A DNA stretch of 64,000 nucleotides from Chaetorhynchus papuensis. Taxonomy: Eukaryota > Chordata > Aves > Passeriformes > Rhipiduridae. The position numbers were made by a program, and so were the translations under genes. Shown here piece after piece: positions 39,245 through 53,816 of the stretch (within the stretch, counting starts at the first letter, position 1; each line of letters begins with the position of its first letter). The notes under the pieces are model-generated. The model made no database searches. It saw only the letters and a program-made list of their open reading frames with translations, and was not told where the DNA came from. The DNA is taken from contig VWYX01000397.1 in the NCBI GenBank assembly GCA_013396525.1, forward strand, positions 372,001 through 436,000, read 5' to 3'.

Positions 39245-42200
39245 GTGGGAGCCGCCCTCACAAATCAGCCTTACCACACTTAATAGTTTGCTGTCACTGT
39301 TCGACACAAGTTAAAAAAACACAGCTCTGGAGTGAGGGTATAGCTAAAAAAACCCTCCACGTTTCTGTCTGTGGTGGTGCTGACATAGTGAATGTCTAAT
39401 CAGCCTGAAGACTGCAATTTGCAGAAACGGTCTGAATCTCTCTTCATGCTTGAAAGGCAGCTTCTGCAAGGTGGTTCAGTCTTCTGTTTTGATCTTCTTG
39501 TTAAATTGTAGTTCAGCATTCTAATGCAAATTAAAAGAGAAACTCTGAATCTTCAAATTGCAGCTTCTTACAAGTCAATTTCCTCTTAAAAAAATATATA
39601 TATCCATATCAGAGATGTCATACGAAACTATACACATACAAACACACACATGCACCTTTAATAATCGAGTTATTCATTTAATCTAAGTCTTGACTTATGA
39701 TATAAAAGTCTTACCTCCTCAAGGAACATGGTGTCTGTCTGTCTGCATCAGCATTTTGATTTGGGAAGGTGCACTTCTGATTTAGTTTCATTTTACCAGT
39801 GGAACTACATCAGAAGTGCTCCAAAAGTGTGCCCAATGTGGTCCATCCACTGGTGGGTAACAAGGCCCCAGGGCTTTGTCTGAATAGGTGTGCCCAGCCC
39901 AGGCAGCGCTGCAGGCAGTGACTCAGAGCTGCAATTGTAGGAATCCTGTTAGGTTTGAAAAATGTAAAAAATCACAGGCATAATCTTGACTGCACTATAA
40001 TGAAAAGTGAGATTCCCATTCACTTCAGGGGAGGCATGCTATTACTAGAGCAGGTGCTCTTCCCACCCCAGCAGCTGCCTGGCAGGAATGAACAGCTACA
40101 GCAATCAATTTTTAGATATGGCTGCTGGATCCAAAACAATAATATACTCTGAATTGCACTTCTCTGTAGAGCTAGAAAAATACACCCTTTTGCACCCTTT
40201 AGCAAAGACACATTAGCCCTGCTGGACAGCCACTTTAATGGATAGCTTTAATAACATCATGTCTTGTTTGTTTGCCACTGTCCATGCACATGAAATAAAT
40301 TCCTCTGCTAACACAGCCTGCACCTGCCTGTCTTTTACAGCCATTTTAAACACTATTTTGTACAGATGTGAGTGTTCATCATTTGTTAAAAATGGCATGG
40401 TGATTGTAAAAAAAAAGGAGTATGTTCAGTCATGTCCTTCATTGGTGTATTTATCATTTCTAGTTTTGTTTATTCATTTAGATAATGCTGGAAGGGTGGA
40501 AGATAGCCACTCACATGTGCAGATAAGCCTAGGAGGCTAGGAGATGCCAGTAAAGATATTCTGATGTCCATATAGGTGGGTATTTGATCAGAGGATTTTG
40601 GGTATATATTTATATTATTTGTCCACTAAGTAAAATATTTGGAAAAAAACCCCCAGAAGCAACAAATGGTACCTGGTAGATTTGATTTCAGTCTCTAAGC
40701 AATATGCTGTGTCTTTGTGGCATTGGCAAATGATTTTAACCGTGGAGTTAAACATTACTGGATTCATTGGAGACTATTTTGGCAAACATAGAGCCTATTA
40801 AAGAGAGGACAAGAAATCATACTTGTGAAAATATGTTGGGAATAGAAATTGAACTATAACATCTGCATTATGATAATATACTACTTAATTAAAAAGAACA
40901 TATTTGCATAGCTAATATAGATCAGACAGTATTGGAGGAAGCTTCTTATTGCTTGTCACAAGAGATGTTGGTCCTCAGGGTTTGATTTGATTCACACATG
41001 AACAATGCATATCTCAGTATTTAGATTTATGATCCTGTGATTCAAACCAAATTGCATATTGTGACTACTATATTTGATACAATACTTGAAAGCAGTCTAT
41101 TTAAAAATACTACATTGAAAACTGAAACCTTTTATTTAGTCATAATTAGCAGATATAGTAATCGAGATACCACAGACTTTATGTCTTCAGGGGGAAAAAG
41201 ATATTTAAAGAACAGTAAGAAGTTAATACACCTCCATAAAAACTTAAATGCATAGGGCCATATTGTGACAATTTGCTCATACAGTACTAAGGTACTATTT
41301 AACATACAAATTGGGTCATGGGGACATTTTCCTTTTGAAACACTAGATTCAGTTATTCAGGTTCTTTTTGCTTAATTATTCCAGAAGTTGTCCAAATTAC
41401 TACAGAAAAGAATTATTTGTGGAAGATGGTCCTATTTAATTGAGGAAGGCTGTCATAAACTGCCTGTAAAGAATGGGTTTGTGTAACTTTTAGCTGCGAT
41501 TAAAAGTCCCAGTAAAAACTGTAATATTCTGAAATTTAATGTAAGAATTTGTTTGGCTTTTTCCCTGAAAATAATAGTATGAGTACACTTTTGATGATGT
41601 TTTCAAAATTTTTCATGAACAATAAATATTCTAATCCCTAAATTGTATGCAAGTAAACCATGCTACTTATTCACTATACGTTATATATAAATCCTGATGT
41701 TTTAACAGGTAAGCTAAATCATGGTCTACTCAAAGTTTTTACACTTTTTCATCCCACTGAACGTATCCTAGCACTGCTCAGTGGTGGATATACTTGTCTA
41801 TTGATAAATGAGTGTATGAAAAACTGTCATAAGTCTTTCGCTGTCCATTTGTCCCTGGATGGTAATATTGCATGGGTGTTTTTCAAATTAAGACTTTGTT
41901 AAGTCAAGATCGAAAGACTACATCTGTATTTTGCCTCTATAGGAGTTCCTGTTTCTATAATAATAATAATATAATTTCTGATTCATGTAGAGGTAGATTT
42001 CATAGCCTTCTTACACCTTCTAAGAAAGCAGTTTTCACTTTCCAACCAATAATTGCTATTGTTTAATTGTATTGAATGCCTGATGTATTCATAAAGTAAT
42101 GTCAAGGTGATTGTGGAAACATCAGGCCTTGTTGCCATGGAAATAAACACTTACTTACACAGACACATTTCAAAAAGAAAAAAACATAAAAGTTCATTAA

Positions 42201-45200
42201 GAGATACTTTTTAAATTAATACTGATCAGGTTGCAGAAAGAATTCTTTGCTATCTTTCATTTATATGTGTCGGTTTATATGTGTTAACTGGGGGAACATG
42301 TATGGGATTGATGCTGAGTCAGTGCATACCCCAGTTGGTGGTGACAGAAGGAAATGCTGTTTAGGGGGAGTGTGTGAACCTGCCCGCTTTCTGCATTAGC
42401 CCTCTCTTCCCTTTCTTCTTAGTTTGGCAGGCAAAAGTGTTCACCTCCACTTCCTTTCTTCCACACAGTCTTCTTGAGCCAAAATAGTCTGATGTTTCAG
42501 TCTTCTTGAGTTTTCCATATTTCCCTCATTACATTAGGTCTCAGGATTTGTCCCAAGGTTTATTTCTATCCTTGACATATTTGTGAGATTCTGACTTTAT
42601 TTTCTGAGTAATTTACCAAAAGTCTACTGTGCTGTGTAGAAATTCATGTGATCAAGAACTGTCACTGCTGACACTTTTTCAAGCCTCAGATGAATTGTGA
42701 ATACCACCTCAAGCTTCAATTTTTCAATGGTAATGAAAGTTTACTCCAGCAGAGGAATAAGACCTCTCACCGAGTGAGATCACTTGGCTCTTACCATAGG
42801 TGCTCCAGAGATCCTCCGTGTGGATTTACTTTGGGGAGGATCGACTAAGAGCTCTGTGGCAGAACAGTTTGCATTTTCCTTAGCTCCTCAAAGCACATCA
42901 GCAAAACTGAGTTTTCCTGGGGCCATACCAGTGCTGCTTACCCAGCTGGTTCAGCTGGTCTTGCTCCAAGGAGCCCTCCAGCAGCCCAGTGCAAAGTGCC
43001 AGAAGGTCAAACCTCCAGCCTCTCCTAAAGTCTTGTCACGCTGCAGCCTTAAAGAGGAGATGGTGGCAGCATAATAATTGCTCAGATAGCTCAGACGGAA
43101 GAGGTTTGTTCTGAAATGTGTGACAGGCTGGTTAGTGGCTGTAGGTGAATACTGCAAAGGAGGTGAATGCCAAGTCAGACAAACCAGGCTGACACCAGAC
43201 ATCACTGCTCAGAAATGTGCTGCTTCTCCTGCTCTCGTGCTGATAATGCCTGTCTCCCTGTGCTTATCTTGTCCTCTGCTGGTCCCTCAGTGAGCTGTGA
43301 AAAGTGGTATCAAGAACAAAGGCATCAACCCCGTACTGTTTCTCTTCGATGCCTTGATCTCAGAAATGAAAATTTGGGTGTAAGTGTAAGCTGTCAGGAG
43401 TTATGCTGAGAAAGAGTTTTTCATGGCTTTCATGTCAGCTCTGGAAGTGCTCTAGAAGAATTACACATGCTCACCTGTCAAAATAAAACTATGCAAGAGA
43501 CATCCCTAAAAAAATAACAAGAGGAACGATAAAATTGCTGACTACACCCTACTAAAAAAATGATGGATAGATTTAGAGGAAGCACTTTACCACAAAAATA
43601 ACAACCGCAATGAATTCTTCAAGTCCAGTAAAGATTACAGGTTTTGGTTCCAATACTGGAGCATTCCTGAAGCATGCTGACACCTGACACAGTATGATAC
43701 ACCTGTACTGGAAGATGCTTGTAGGTAAGATCATCTCTATCTACCAGGACTACTTCAAGTTCACATGACAAGAGAAAAAATGTACAGCTATGGATATACA
43801 CTGCATATTTAGCTACAGAAAAAAAAAATTAAAACATGTCAGATCAATGCTTCCTATGATTCTCTAGTTGTAAAAAATAAACATTTTGTCATGACCAGAT
43901 CTTCTAATACAATAATTCACTGAAACGTAACCTTAAAAATAAGCAAATGTACTGCTATTATCAAGAATATGCTGGAATTTCAAGGCAGAGTAGGTTCAGA
44001 ATTATCTGCTTCTGCTACATATATATATCTCATATATGCTTCAAAAACAAACAGAAAAACCCTATATGATTTAGAGTTTAGCAATGTAAAAAAAAAATCT
44101 ATGGAAATATAAAGTGGATTTTATGGTTGCTAGGTTTTGTTTCACATTGGCTTGCTTTTTCAACTGAAAATTCTTCTGTTGTATACCAGAGAAAGGACCT
44201 GCAACATTTAAAGTGTGTGGTAGACTTGTGTTAAATGAAATCTGGTCTGACAGATGCTGAAAGAAAATAAATTATTTAAGAAAAATGTTGCATAAAAGTT
44301 TTACTGAACTGAGAGATAGAAAAAATTCCCATGACTACCTTCTTTGCTCTAAATAACGTCAATAGAAGTGGCAACACCGAAATAGCTATTTGTAGAAGAA
44401 AGATGAAATGGAAAAATCAAAAATCCCTGTAACTGCTATTCTTTTTGTGTTTTGGGGGCATGTAGCTTTCAAGGTAGCTTAGTGCAATTGTTATGGGTTC
44501 TCACTCATGTCAAATATTCCTATTAAATCAAGAGAAGCGCTTGGTGAAAAAGATTTCAAGATTATCTTTTCTCTTTTCTATAGCTTTTAAACTACCTTTA
44601 CATTTCTGTCGTCATTTAGAATAGAGAAAAGAAAAATGGGGAGATTTTGTGGCATCTTTGGTTGCATGTGTGTGCTTTGGTCTCACTTGACCTTGGGTGT
44701 GACGGTGGTGTTAATCCTGGATATGCCTGAAGGGCAGCTATGAGCAGCTGAGCATACTCTGTTCCACTCTTCTGATTTCAGGAAGTGTGCTGGTCCAATG
44801 GTCCAGTGAAGACCAATTAGGCATGTTAAAGAAAGATAAAACATGTCCACAGTGGAAAACACTACAAGCTCAAGACGAAGCTCATCAAGGACTACATTAA
44901 GAGTTTACTGGGTCAAAATCTGTAAATACCAACCTAGGAACAAAATTTTGTTATGCAGCCTTTCAATTCAGTAGAAAAAACATAGTAAGAACTAAAGGAA
45001 CCTGACAATCCATTTTAGACACCAGAACCAAAATTAGGACTATTTTTTTCTGCAGTCAATACAATTGGCTCAGCAAGAGCTATATAGGTTTATTGTCACG
45101 GGATGTTTTTTTCCTAAAAGAGATGTTTTATTTCAAACTGGAGTTAATGCAATGAAAATCTATATTCTGTGTTTTACTGAAGATGAGACAGCTATCAAGA

Positions 45201-48200
45201 CTGAGACAGTCTCATTTAACTGTAATGTCGATACAACTATGAAATACTAAGCCTCATTTCAGAGTATTTCTTTAAAGCAGGACAGACATTGATTTACGAC
45301 TCCAAGTGTAATTTTAGTTTGCTTAGGCCTACATTTTTCACTGCTGAAGCAGGACTCTGCCGAAGATGAACGCATACTTTGCACACATTTAATCACCTGC
45401 CCTCCTCCCTTAGTCTGTAAGCTTTTCTGGCATAATTATGTCAGTAAGAGTTGCAAAGATGTGTGGTTCATTCATTGGTGTCACTGGTCCAATATAGGAT
45501 CAGTAACACTGGAGAGTGGGAATCTTCAGAAGTAATCCGTCAAGACCACAGATTTACAATCTTATTGCTGATGCTATTCCTTAAGTTAAGTATTGAGATA
45601 TTTTTCTCAGAAAACTTTGAGTAGCCATAAGATTCATATATTTGTAATAAAAAAGGTGGTCTCAGTCAGTTTCCCCATGCAGAATTATTTTGGTAGGAAA
45701 GTGCTAAAATATTCTTGTTGACCTTTATTAACTAAAGAACATCTCTTTTGCATTCAACATGACCTTTCTTTTCAAAATGGAGTTAGGTTATATCAAAGAA
45801 GGTTATCAGGTTTAAAAGGTCAAAATGAAATAAAATCTTCTGAAGTAATCAAAATATTTCTGTTGACCTGAACTTTATTGATTTATTCATCCAGTCGTTT
45901 TTTGCATGAAAATTGTATGTAAAAATGTTTATGTCTGAGACATTAGTAGTGTTGCACGGTGGGAGAAAAAAATCAAAATCTTCAAAATTTTTAGGAAAGA
46001 CAATTTTTTTTCATGTACTTCTGTATCTTGAGATGCACCTTACATTTGACTGTCAACAAGAAACTGGGAGTTGATAAAAGAGAAAGCAGCTTCTCTGTTG
46101 GGGAAGTTGAATTATCTAATTTTAGAAGGACTTAGGGAGGGAAGCAGGTGTTTCTGCTTCAATTATAATGATGAAATTATGGAATATACTTATTATGCTG
46201 GCCTTACCATTAGAAATTAAAGGTTTTGCTCAAAATTTTTGAAAACAAAGGAAAGACCTCCCCTTACTACAGCAATCCCTCAATTAAGTCTTAGTGCAGT
46301 CATAAAAATAGCAGCAAAATCCTCTAATAGGTTGATGGACCATCACCTTACCATTTTGGAGAATATAAAAAAACAAGTAAGGAAATTAAAATGGTCCTTA
46401 ATGTTGAGAAATAATCTTTTATTTTTTATTTGCCACAGCTCAGAAACTATTTATTTATCAGTGCCTGCATAGGGTGGCAGTGGTCTCTGCTGATATTTGC
46501 CTCTGAAAATGTCATAAACCCCTACTTTATGCTTCTCTCTTCTCCCACATGATATATATGTTTTTAAACCCTCTTAGGGAATGGATTTTTCACTTTCTAA
46601 ATTGAGTCAGCATCCATTTGTTGTTGTTGTCACTGCAATGAAAATAAGCACAGTGATAAATATTTTCAGAATCCATAAATCAAGGGAATTATAGCACTAA
46701 ACAGAAAATATAAGACAATTGTAGAGCTGAGATTACTGTCCTTCTTGACCCAAATAGCTGGGCAAAATTGAGGACCTGATTTTTCTTACAGGAAGAAGCA
46801 ACTGATGATAGATTCTGTTAGTTGTTGGATGCAAGTCTGGCTTGTTTACAGGAAAAGTGTTAAATCCAGTTTCTCTGAGCGCCACATAATGGGCAGTAAG
46901 TCATATCCTTGCTTACAACTCAAAGCCTACCCACTAGGAAATTAATTAAAAAGGAACCTCTACCTTGCTTCCAGCTGGGGCCACCCAAACAGTTTGTCCC
47001 TGGCTGTTCTCTGTGGTTTCACTGTACTGTTCTCCTTCCTGCCTTTGCCATCCTTCCCAAGAATGCTCTCTGTTTCCATTACCATAAGCAAGGAGGCACT
47101 GAATTGCTCCAGCCACCAAAAGGAGTGCCTGGCATGGCCTTCAGCGTAGCAGGAAATCTTCCTAGGAAAGAAAAGAACACTAGAAGGAACAGCAAGTCTG
47201 GGCTGTGAACCACAATGCCGGGCAGCTTCACAGGAAAGGAGGGGAAAATCCTCATCTTGTGAAGCTGATACCAAGAACTGCACATTTCCAGAAGAATCTG
47301 TGCAGTGCAAGAGGGTCTGAGTAGTAACAAAGGTCTTCACTCCTCTGACCTACTTTTCTTACGTGTCTTGGCCCCTTGCCCTCCCTTCAGAGAAAACCAC
47401 ACATTCTGCTGCCGAGAGTGCTTTATGGAGCCTTTGTAGCACTCGTCCCTCTGTCTCCATGCACATGCACAGAAACATTTCATCATCCAGCCACTAGATA
47501 TGCAACTGGGGCAACATTCTCTGAGGAAATAATATGATGTAAAATTTCTACCGAAGCTATAGCTGAGTGCAGAGTGGGAAGACTCAGTCACAGTCGTTTG
47601 AAACTCTCCATGATTTAAGAGAATTTTGCTTTTTCCCTTTCATTTGCTAGTCTGCAATTGTTTGCAGGGATCACAGCAGTTTCCTGACTCAGTCTAAACT
47701 ACTATTTTGCATTTTATGTTAATACAAATAAAGGAAACTGCTTGGATAAGGAGATGATATTAATAAAAATAGCAAGAAATCTCTGGGAACCTTTTGGCTC
47801 TCAAAAAACATTTTCATCTAAGCAAAAATGAACCACCATAACAGGAAAATATAACTCATTAAGTAAAGTGATGTTATAAATAATGCTGATGGGAGATTTT
47901 CTCCACAAATAAATGTATGGGCAAATTCATGGTACGAGAGTTTATAAATAGTTCTTCTGGCATTTTATCATCTTTAAATCACACTAATTTACAGTATGTA
48001 TGCTGACTGATTTATGGAATTATTTGTACAAGAGCCAGATGGAGACCTAAAAAGTAGGTTTCTTTTAAATATATTGCAGGGTGATATCACTGTGTCTGTA
48101 TTATCAAACATTATTGTTTTGGGATAATAGGAATTACAGTGGTTATCTCTAATATATTTGGGGGAGGAGGGGAGATTTCCTGTCTTTCTTCACTCCCATT

Positions 48201-50113
48201 CACTTGCAAATTTAGGCCTGGATTCTGTATATGTAACAAGCAGAGGGATGTAAAATATCAACATCAATATCCTTGAAGCCCCCAAATGTATCAGTACTTT
48301 TTTCCTTGGCTTGCATTGTACATCTTCTTTATTCTTTAGAAAACCGAATTGAGAAAAGTGACTGAATAAAAAAAAAAGGGGGGGATATTCACGTTGATAT
48401 TCCAGCAAGTGTCATTTCATTGTGTCATGTTTGCTAGCTAACCATTACTGAATTACTCTCTCATACTAAAATACCACTTAGAAAGAAGATTTTTTAAGAG
48501 TTACAATATAAACATATATATTGAATTGTGGGAAGAGTTTAATTGTTGAAGTATTTGTGAAGCCAGACAATGCCTAATGTCCAGTCCATTGACTTAGGTG
48601 GGGTGGTGAACTGGATTTCAGTTTAACAAGAAAATGAAGGAAGCAGAAAATATCCTTTAATCCCCTTGGATAACCAAAACACACCCTTTAGTTCATGACA
48701 CAGAGGCAAAGGGTGTGTATTCAGATCTATGTAAGAAAGCTCGTGTCCTGAAACACTTCATACCTCATCTTTCAACCATTAGAATGTTACAGAAATGTCC
48801 AAACTTCTCAATTAGCATTGAAGGGGAATTAAATTGGTCGCTGACTTGCAAGAATTGAGTAGGAGTTTTGTGCTTTGCTGAGCTGCTCTGTGACATACAG
48901 TGTGATCTGTAATGCACCCAAATCCAAGCTCAGGTATCAACAAACAAGTTGCCTATTATTCTAGGCTGCCTACCACATTTTTAATTGGAAGACATTCCAA
49001 ATGAGCTACCCTAGCTTAGTATTGCCATTCCTATTTGCAGTAATGGAAAGTATGGCTGCACAAAGTAAAAAATACATGAAACAAAAGGGATCCATTTCCT
49101 GGAAAAACTCTTTTTCATATCACAGCTGTTTTGCTCTAAAAATATCTACAAATTATTAGGTCATCAAAAAGTCGACAATGTCTGATCCTCGTCTTTTCAT
49201 CAGTAATTAAGAGCCTGGCTCTCAATTTCACACTGCATGCTCAAACTGTTTGAATCCTTTTGTGAAACACCTTTGCAGAATTTAGAGTATAAACCAACTA
49301 TAATTATCCTTGGTAAAAAAAAAAAAAGTGAATTCAAGAAGCAAGAATGGTCTTCTAATTTAGCAAACTGAGTTTTAAGACAAGGAATCACATGTGAGCT
49401 CCATATGCCTGCTAAATGTGACAAATTAAAGATGCCAGAGATATCTAATTCACACTGCAAATTAGCTGTAGTATACAGTCATTATGCCAGTTCAACTGAA
49501 GCCATTTAAAGGGAAGATAAAACAAAGAGTGGGATGCTGTATGAAGGCCACTGTGTGACAGGAGAGTGTGATCCTGCATTTTCTTATACTATGGGAAATG
49601 CACATTTTCTTTTAAACATAGTAAACAAAAGCTGCAGCTATTTACCTTATGTTCCATACCCATCTCTGGAAAAGACTGAGCCCTAAATTTCTGACTTTCT
49701 CCCGGGTGGAGATGCAGCTTCAGAAATGGCACAGGGTCACCCTGGAGATCTGCTGCCAGGTTCCCAGCGGGCTTGCTGAGCCTGACCCCCTGTGAGCTCC
49801 AGCTCTGCAAACAAAATCACCTGCGGTACTGGCCAAGGGACCTGAGGAGGAGACCATGTAGGAAAAGTACCTTAGGAAGGTCAAGGACTTTTGGATACTG
49901 TGTGCTAGCCCTGTCTGTTCTTCACAGACATCTGCTGAATAAAATGCCTCATGGAACAAAGACCCTCCCTCCTTTGAAGACCTTTGTGAAGCTACAGAAA
50001 ATGACTAGCAATTAAGACACAAATTAAGTCAAAGGTACATCATACAAATATCTGCCTTTTCCAGAGGGATTTTGGCTAATATAATAGCCACTAAGAAATT
50101 GTACTTATAGATT

Positions 50114-50132
50114 AAAAAAAAAAAAAAAAAAA
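50114..50132. repeat. A19 homopolymer
   Basis: Nineteen A after GATT. No retrocopy body was recognised upstream. Confidence 0.93.
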
Positions 50133-53100
50133 TCAGATTTCCCTGATGCGTCTTAGTAGTTTTAAGCTTCACTTCTCCCTCTGGCAGTTCCCACCTAGGC
50201 CATCACTCACCTATTATGGCAAGGATCTTCCAGCCCTACCAGCAGACTGAAGAGCAAAGAAAATGAAAAAGGAACAGAACTACAGGATGGACTCATAATA
50301 GTTTAAACACACACACACTGGGAATATAAACATTCTGTTTACTGGTTTGGGTTGCTTTCTAGACCTAGCAGATCTCATGTAAAACAAGCATTTTACTGGT
50401 GATGATACACAACTCTTGTATGAAGTGAACAGACTAAACTATTTATGTTCAACTGCTGAAAGCGCTCCAGAAATTGATGTCAATGTCAGAAACCTTATTG
50501 GGTTTCAGAAGAGGTAGGAAAGCTTCAGCCTAATCACAAGATAGGAGGTCTTCAGGCTTTTGAGAATGACATCTGAAGGGCATTGAGATTGTTTTCTATA
50601 AAAGGAAAGGGCAAATTTCCAGTACATATATAATCACTGGTAGCATTTATGTTGTCATCCTCTCTAAAGCAATAACAAAGTGCACAAATGGTGGATGATT
50701 AGAGAGGTCAGTCAAGTGCCCCATTCAGCTGTAATTGTAGAGTTTTTGAAAATTCTTTTAACATCAGAAAATATCGTATGTTTTTGTAACCCAGCTTTTT
50801 GCTATGATTAGTTAATACATACAAAATCAGTGAAGAAACAGAATGGCAAATTAAAAGCAGTAGAACAGGAATGTCATTTTGCAATAGTGATAAGTAAACA
50901 GCAAAATCAGTTCCCTGTAAAATTACTGCTACCTGCCAACATTTAACCCCACACACACAGGAACTCAGCAAATTTTTGTTTAAAATACTACCACCTTGCA
51001 GATCTTGAAAGTCTTTTGAAAGAAGTGCTGCCCCAGGTACACTTTTGCTAATGCTGCAATCAGCATTCTCTCTTTTCCTGCTCTACCTAGAGCACTTCAC
51101 AAGATTTTACTATCTCGCAAAGAAAATCTGAACACGCTGTTTTACTTAATTAACATAAATTTTGAACTATCATGCCTCATAAAATCTGACAATCTTCCTA
51201 CTAAGGAAATGATGCTTACTCTCTAATAGTATTTGAAAAGAAGTTATGTTTTCCACTTCATCATTTTTGTGCCTGGATCTTAAAAGAGAAGTTTTGAGTA
51301 ATGAATGGACAAACACTTTCCAATTTTGAAGCAAATTTTCATGAGAGAATAACCACATAGGGAAAATAAAACCATAATTGCCACAGACCAAATAGGAATC
51401 CTCATTTCAGTAATATTCTTCAAAACAGGGAATTATTCCAATTACTTATAGTTACTTTAAGGTCGAGGAATCTTTCAGTCCAAGTGTGATTGGAGTTTTC
51501 AATCCAGGAGCAAGGGAAACAAACCACATGACATTGTCCATCACACTGGGTGTAAGTCTACATTATTTATACAATTTCTTGTTTCAGAAAAGTGGGAAAC
51601 TTAAAGACAAGAAATACCTGGCAGGAGGGATGTGGAACTGGGGAAACAAAGAGACAGTCCTGTGCTGACTCGCCAGTGGGAAGGAAAAAGAAAGCCTGAT
51701 GACCACAGTCTTAAATTTTATGTCACTTCTGTAATTCCAGACCATGAGAGATGGAGCTATTGGCAGGCTTAGGTGTAATTTAGAATTTTAGAAAAATGCC
51801 TCTGTAGCACAGTCCTGTTGGCACATCAGTTACACATTCAGAGCTCTGTGTGAATGATTTGCCCTGTGAACTTTATTACATAACAGAAAAAAAAAAAGAT
51901 GTTAAACATATCAGGTTTATGCATATTTTCATGTAACTTTGACATGAAAGGGTGCTTTCAGTGCACCTAAATTTTAGCATTGGGCTTTTGTCATTGATCA
52001 GGGAGAATGAGATAGTTCAACTGATCCCCAGACAAACATTTGTAGCATCTTAACTGTTGTGATGACACTTAATGTTTGCAGTCATTTCAGTTCTTCAGCT
52101 AATGGTTGTCTGCCTGCCATCAACAACCATTAGGATGGAGTCATAAGCTCTTTGGGAGAGTTAATATTGCTGCCTTGGTTTTTATCTTACTTTATTTTAG
52201 CACACCTTTTTTTTCCAAGAGCTTTATTTTTCCTTTCAGGGTTTCGACAGAAGTTCAGGATAGGAAACGTTTTAAATGTTAATGTCTTGCCTACTGAAGG
52301 CTTTGCAAAGAAAATTGTGAATACTTTCACTGTGCAGTGCATCATAGCACAAGGTTGTTTGGGTTTTTTCATTTTTTTACAGTGTATGAGGTCAGGGGAA
52401 ATGCCTCACATACAAAAACACCAGTGGAAGAAAGTGATCTGAAGATAATTGCTGTGACCGCTAAAATACATAGCAAGAAGTCATACATCATCAGAGGCAT
52501 CAAGAACAGGCTTTAGGAAATTCTTCAGACCTCTCCAAAGTCTTTCCATGTACAATTCTAACTTTCAGTTGGTGAAAACATGATTTTTCCTTATATAATA
52601 ATCATTACACTTCTGTATGAGACATTTTACATGTGTTACTCATCAAAAAGGAAAACTGAAAAGCCCACTGGGACAACCAGGTACAGAAAGCTGCGTCTGG
52701 GTTGATCTTAGTTTGGCTGAAGTCTAAATCCAGTCTTTCAAAGTAGAAAGGGAAAGCAGCTTTCAGTACTTCAGCATTTTCTGTAAACACAACAGACTGT
52801 AGGTACATGCATCTCAGAATAGCCAGCAGGAGTGTTCTGCAGCATGCAACTGAAACAAGTTCCCTTAGAATCACATACAAGAAGAGTTCTTATATTGTTT
52901 TTACACAAACTACATCATTAACAAGCAGTTTAGCCATTTGCCCAGACCCTAGTATCTATTCTAATTGTGTGAAGCGTAGTAGCTAGTAACCCTTTGCTCT
53001 GTGTGTCAGCTGTTCTTTCCTCTGTTCATAGAAAAAAAAATGTGAGGAGGGCAAGGGTTCTTGCAGGTTTCTCTTTGTTATTGCTCCTCCTTCATACAAA

Positions 53101-53474
53101 GAGTTCTGATAGTCTCTAAGTCCTCTTGACTCTGCAATATTATACAATCTCCTTTTCAAAATAAATGGAAAGCTACAAAGCTTCCAGAAGTATTTCATTT
53201 TGCACGGGCAATCACTGGATCTAAAAGACTTCTTTTTTTTCCATATTTTTGATGATTTATAGTCTCTCCTAAGCTACTGGTGTAGTTTCCATAGTAAATG
53301 GTCTTCAATTTAGCTCATGGTTATCAATGAAAAACCATCTGAAATACAGCAATGTTTCATACATTGTTTATCAGCCATTTGCCAGTGACACAAGAACCGC
53401 AGGTGAAAGGAAAGAGGAATTTAAATACATTATTTTTCATGCCTGTGCTTTCAAGCTGTTTGCCTTGTTGAAAA

Positions 53475-53580
53475 TTTGTCCTAAAAGCTGATAAATTGTC
53501 CTAAAGCTGACAAATATGACTGGCAGTGTTAAATACAGACACTTTCTTTCAGGCATTTCTTTCAGACATTTTCTTTCAGG
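53475..53580. repeat. Cluster of small tandem duplications upstream of the GABBR2 exon
   Basis: TTTGTCCTAAAAGCTGATAAA is followed by TTGTCCTAAAGCTGACAAA, and then TTCTTTCAG recurs three times at 53541-53580. It lies about 240-340 bp before the acceptor. The CT-rich unit resembles a pyrimidine tract, but no role can be shown. Confidence 0.85.
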
Positions 53581-53800
53581 TTTGCAGTAGATGTGACCTC
53601 ACCAGGTAGGAGCTATCAGGCAGCTGTTTCCTCAGATCCTTGCTTTTGACTGTGTTTCTCTGCAGGTTCCTGGGTCTGCTCTCATCACAAGTTACTTTAA
53701 AGTTGTCCACTCTGCATTCTGCACATCCTCAATTAACTGAAAATATATCTAAGTACCTCTGAGGTGCGAATGCAAAGGAAATCTGAGTCCAAATATTTCA

Positions 53801-53816
53801 CCTTTTTTTTTTGCAG
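53801..53816 (+). other. GABBR2: 3' splice acceptor of the GABBR2 exon
   Basis: A CC plus ten-T pyrimidine tract followed by GCAG lies directly before the first codon, CCG. The exon boundary is set by this AG, because the reading frame and the match to GABBR2 begin immediately after it. No single branch point stands out. Confidence 0.93.

Larger units (their letters stand above)
38766..53474. other. Intron, no gene recognised
   Basis: No repeat family or exon recognised in nearly 15 kb. Small features are the 39233 palindrome, a TA run near 39594-39603, TAATAATAATAATAT near 41958, (TGT)n near 46619 and A19 at 50114. Locally GC-richer parts (42780-43070, 46960-47200, 49690-49860) have open frames but no recognisable protein. 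Confidence 0.65.
1..53816 (+). other. GABBR2: Upstream GABBR2 intron (3' part, at least 53.8 kb)
   Basis: Inference from the phase-0 acceptor at 53816 and the absence of any recognisable GABBR2 coding segment before it. I looked by eye for the expected preceding exon (TM3-TM4 with the start of loop 2) and for other parts of the Venus-flytrap domain and saw none. The whole stretch is AT-rich, with many stops in all frames; its longest open frames are 173, 126 and 124 codons and none resembles a protein. It holds the LTR and most CR1 pieces listed separately. Confidence 0.75.

Noticed and set aside
46960..47340. 126-codon minus-strand frame and an overlapping 99-codon + frame
   Set aside because: Both lie in the same GC-richer patch, neither resembles a protein, and overlapping frames on both strands point to composition rather than coding.
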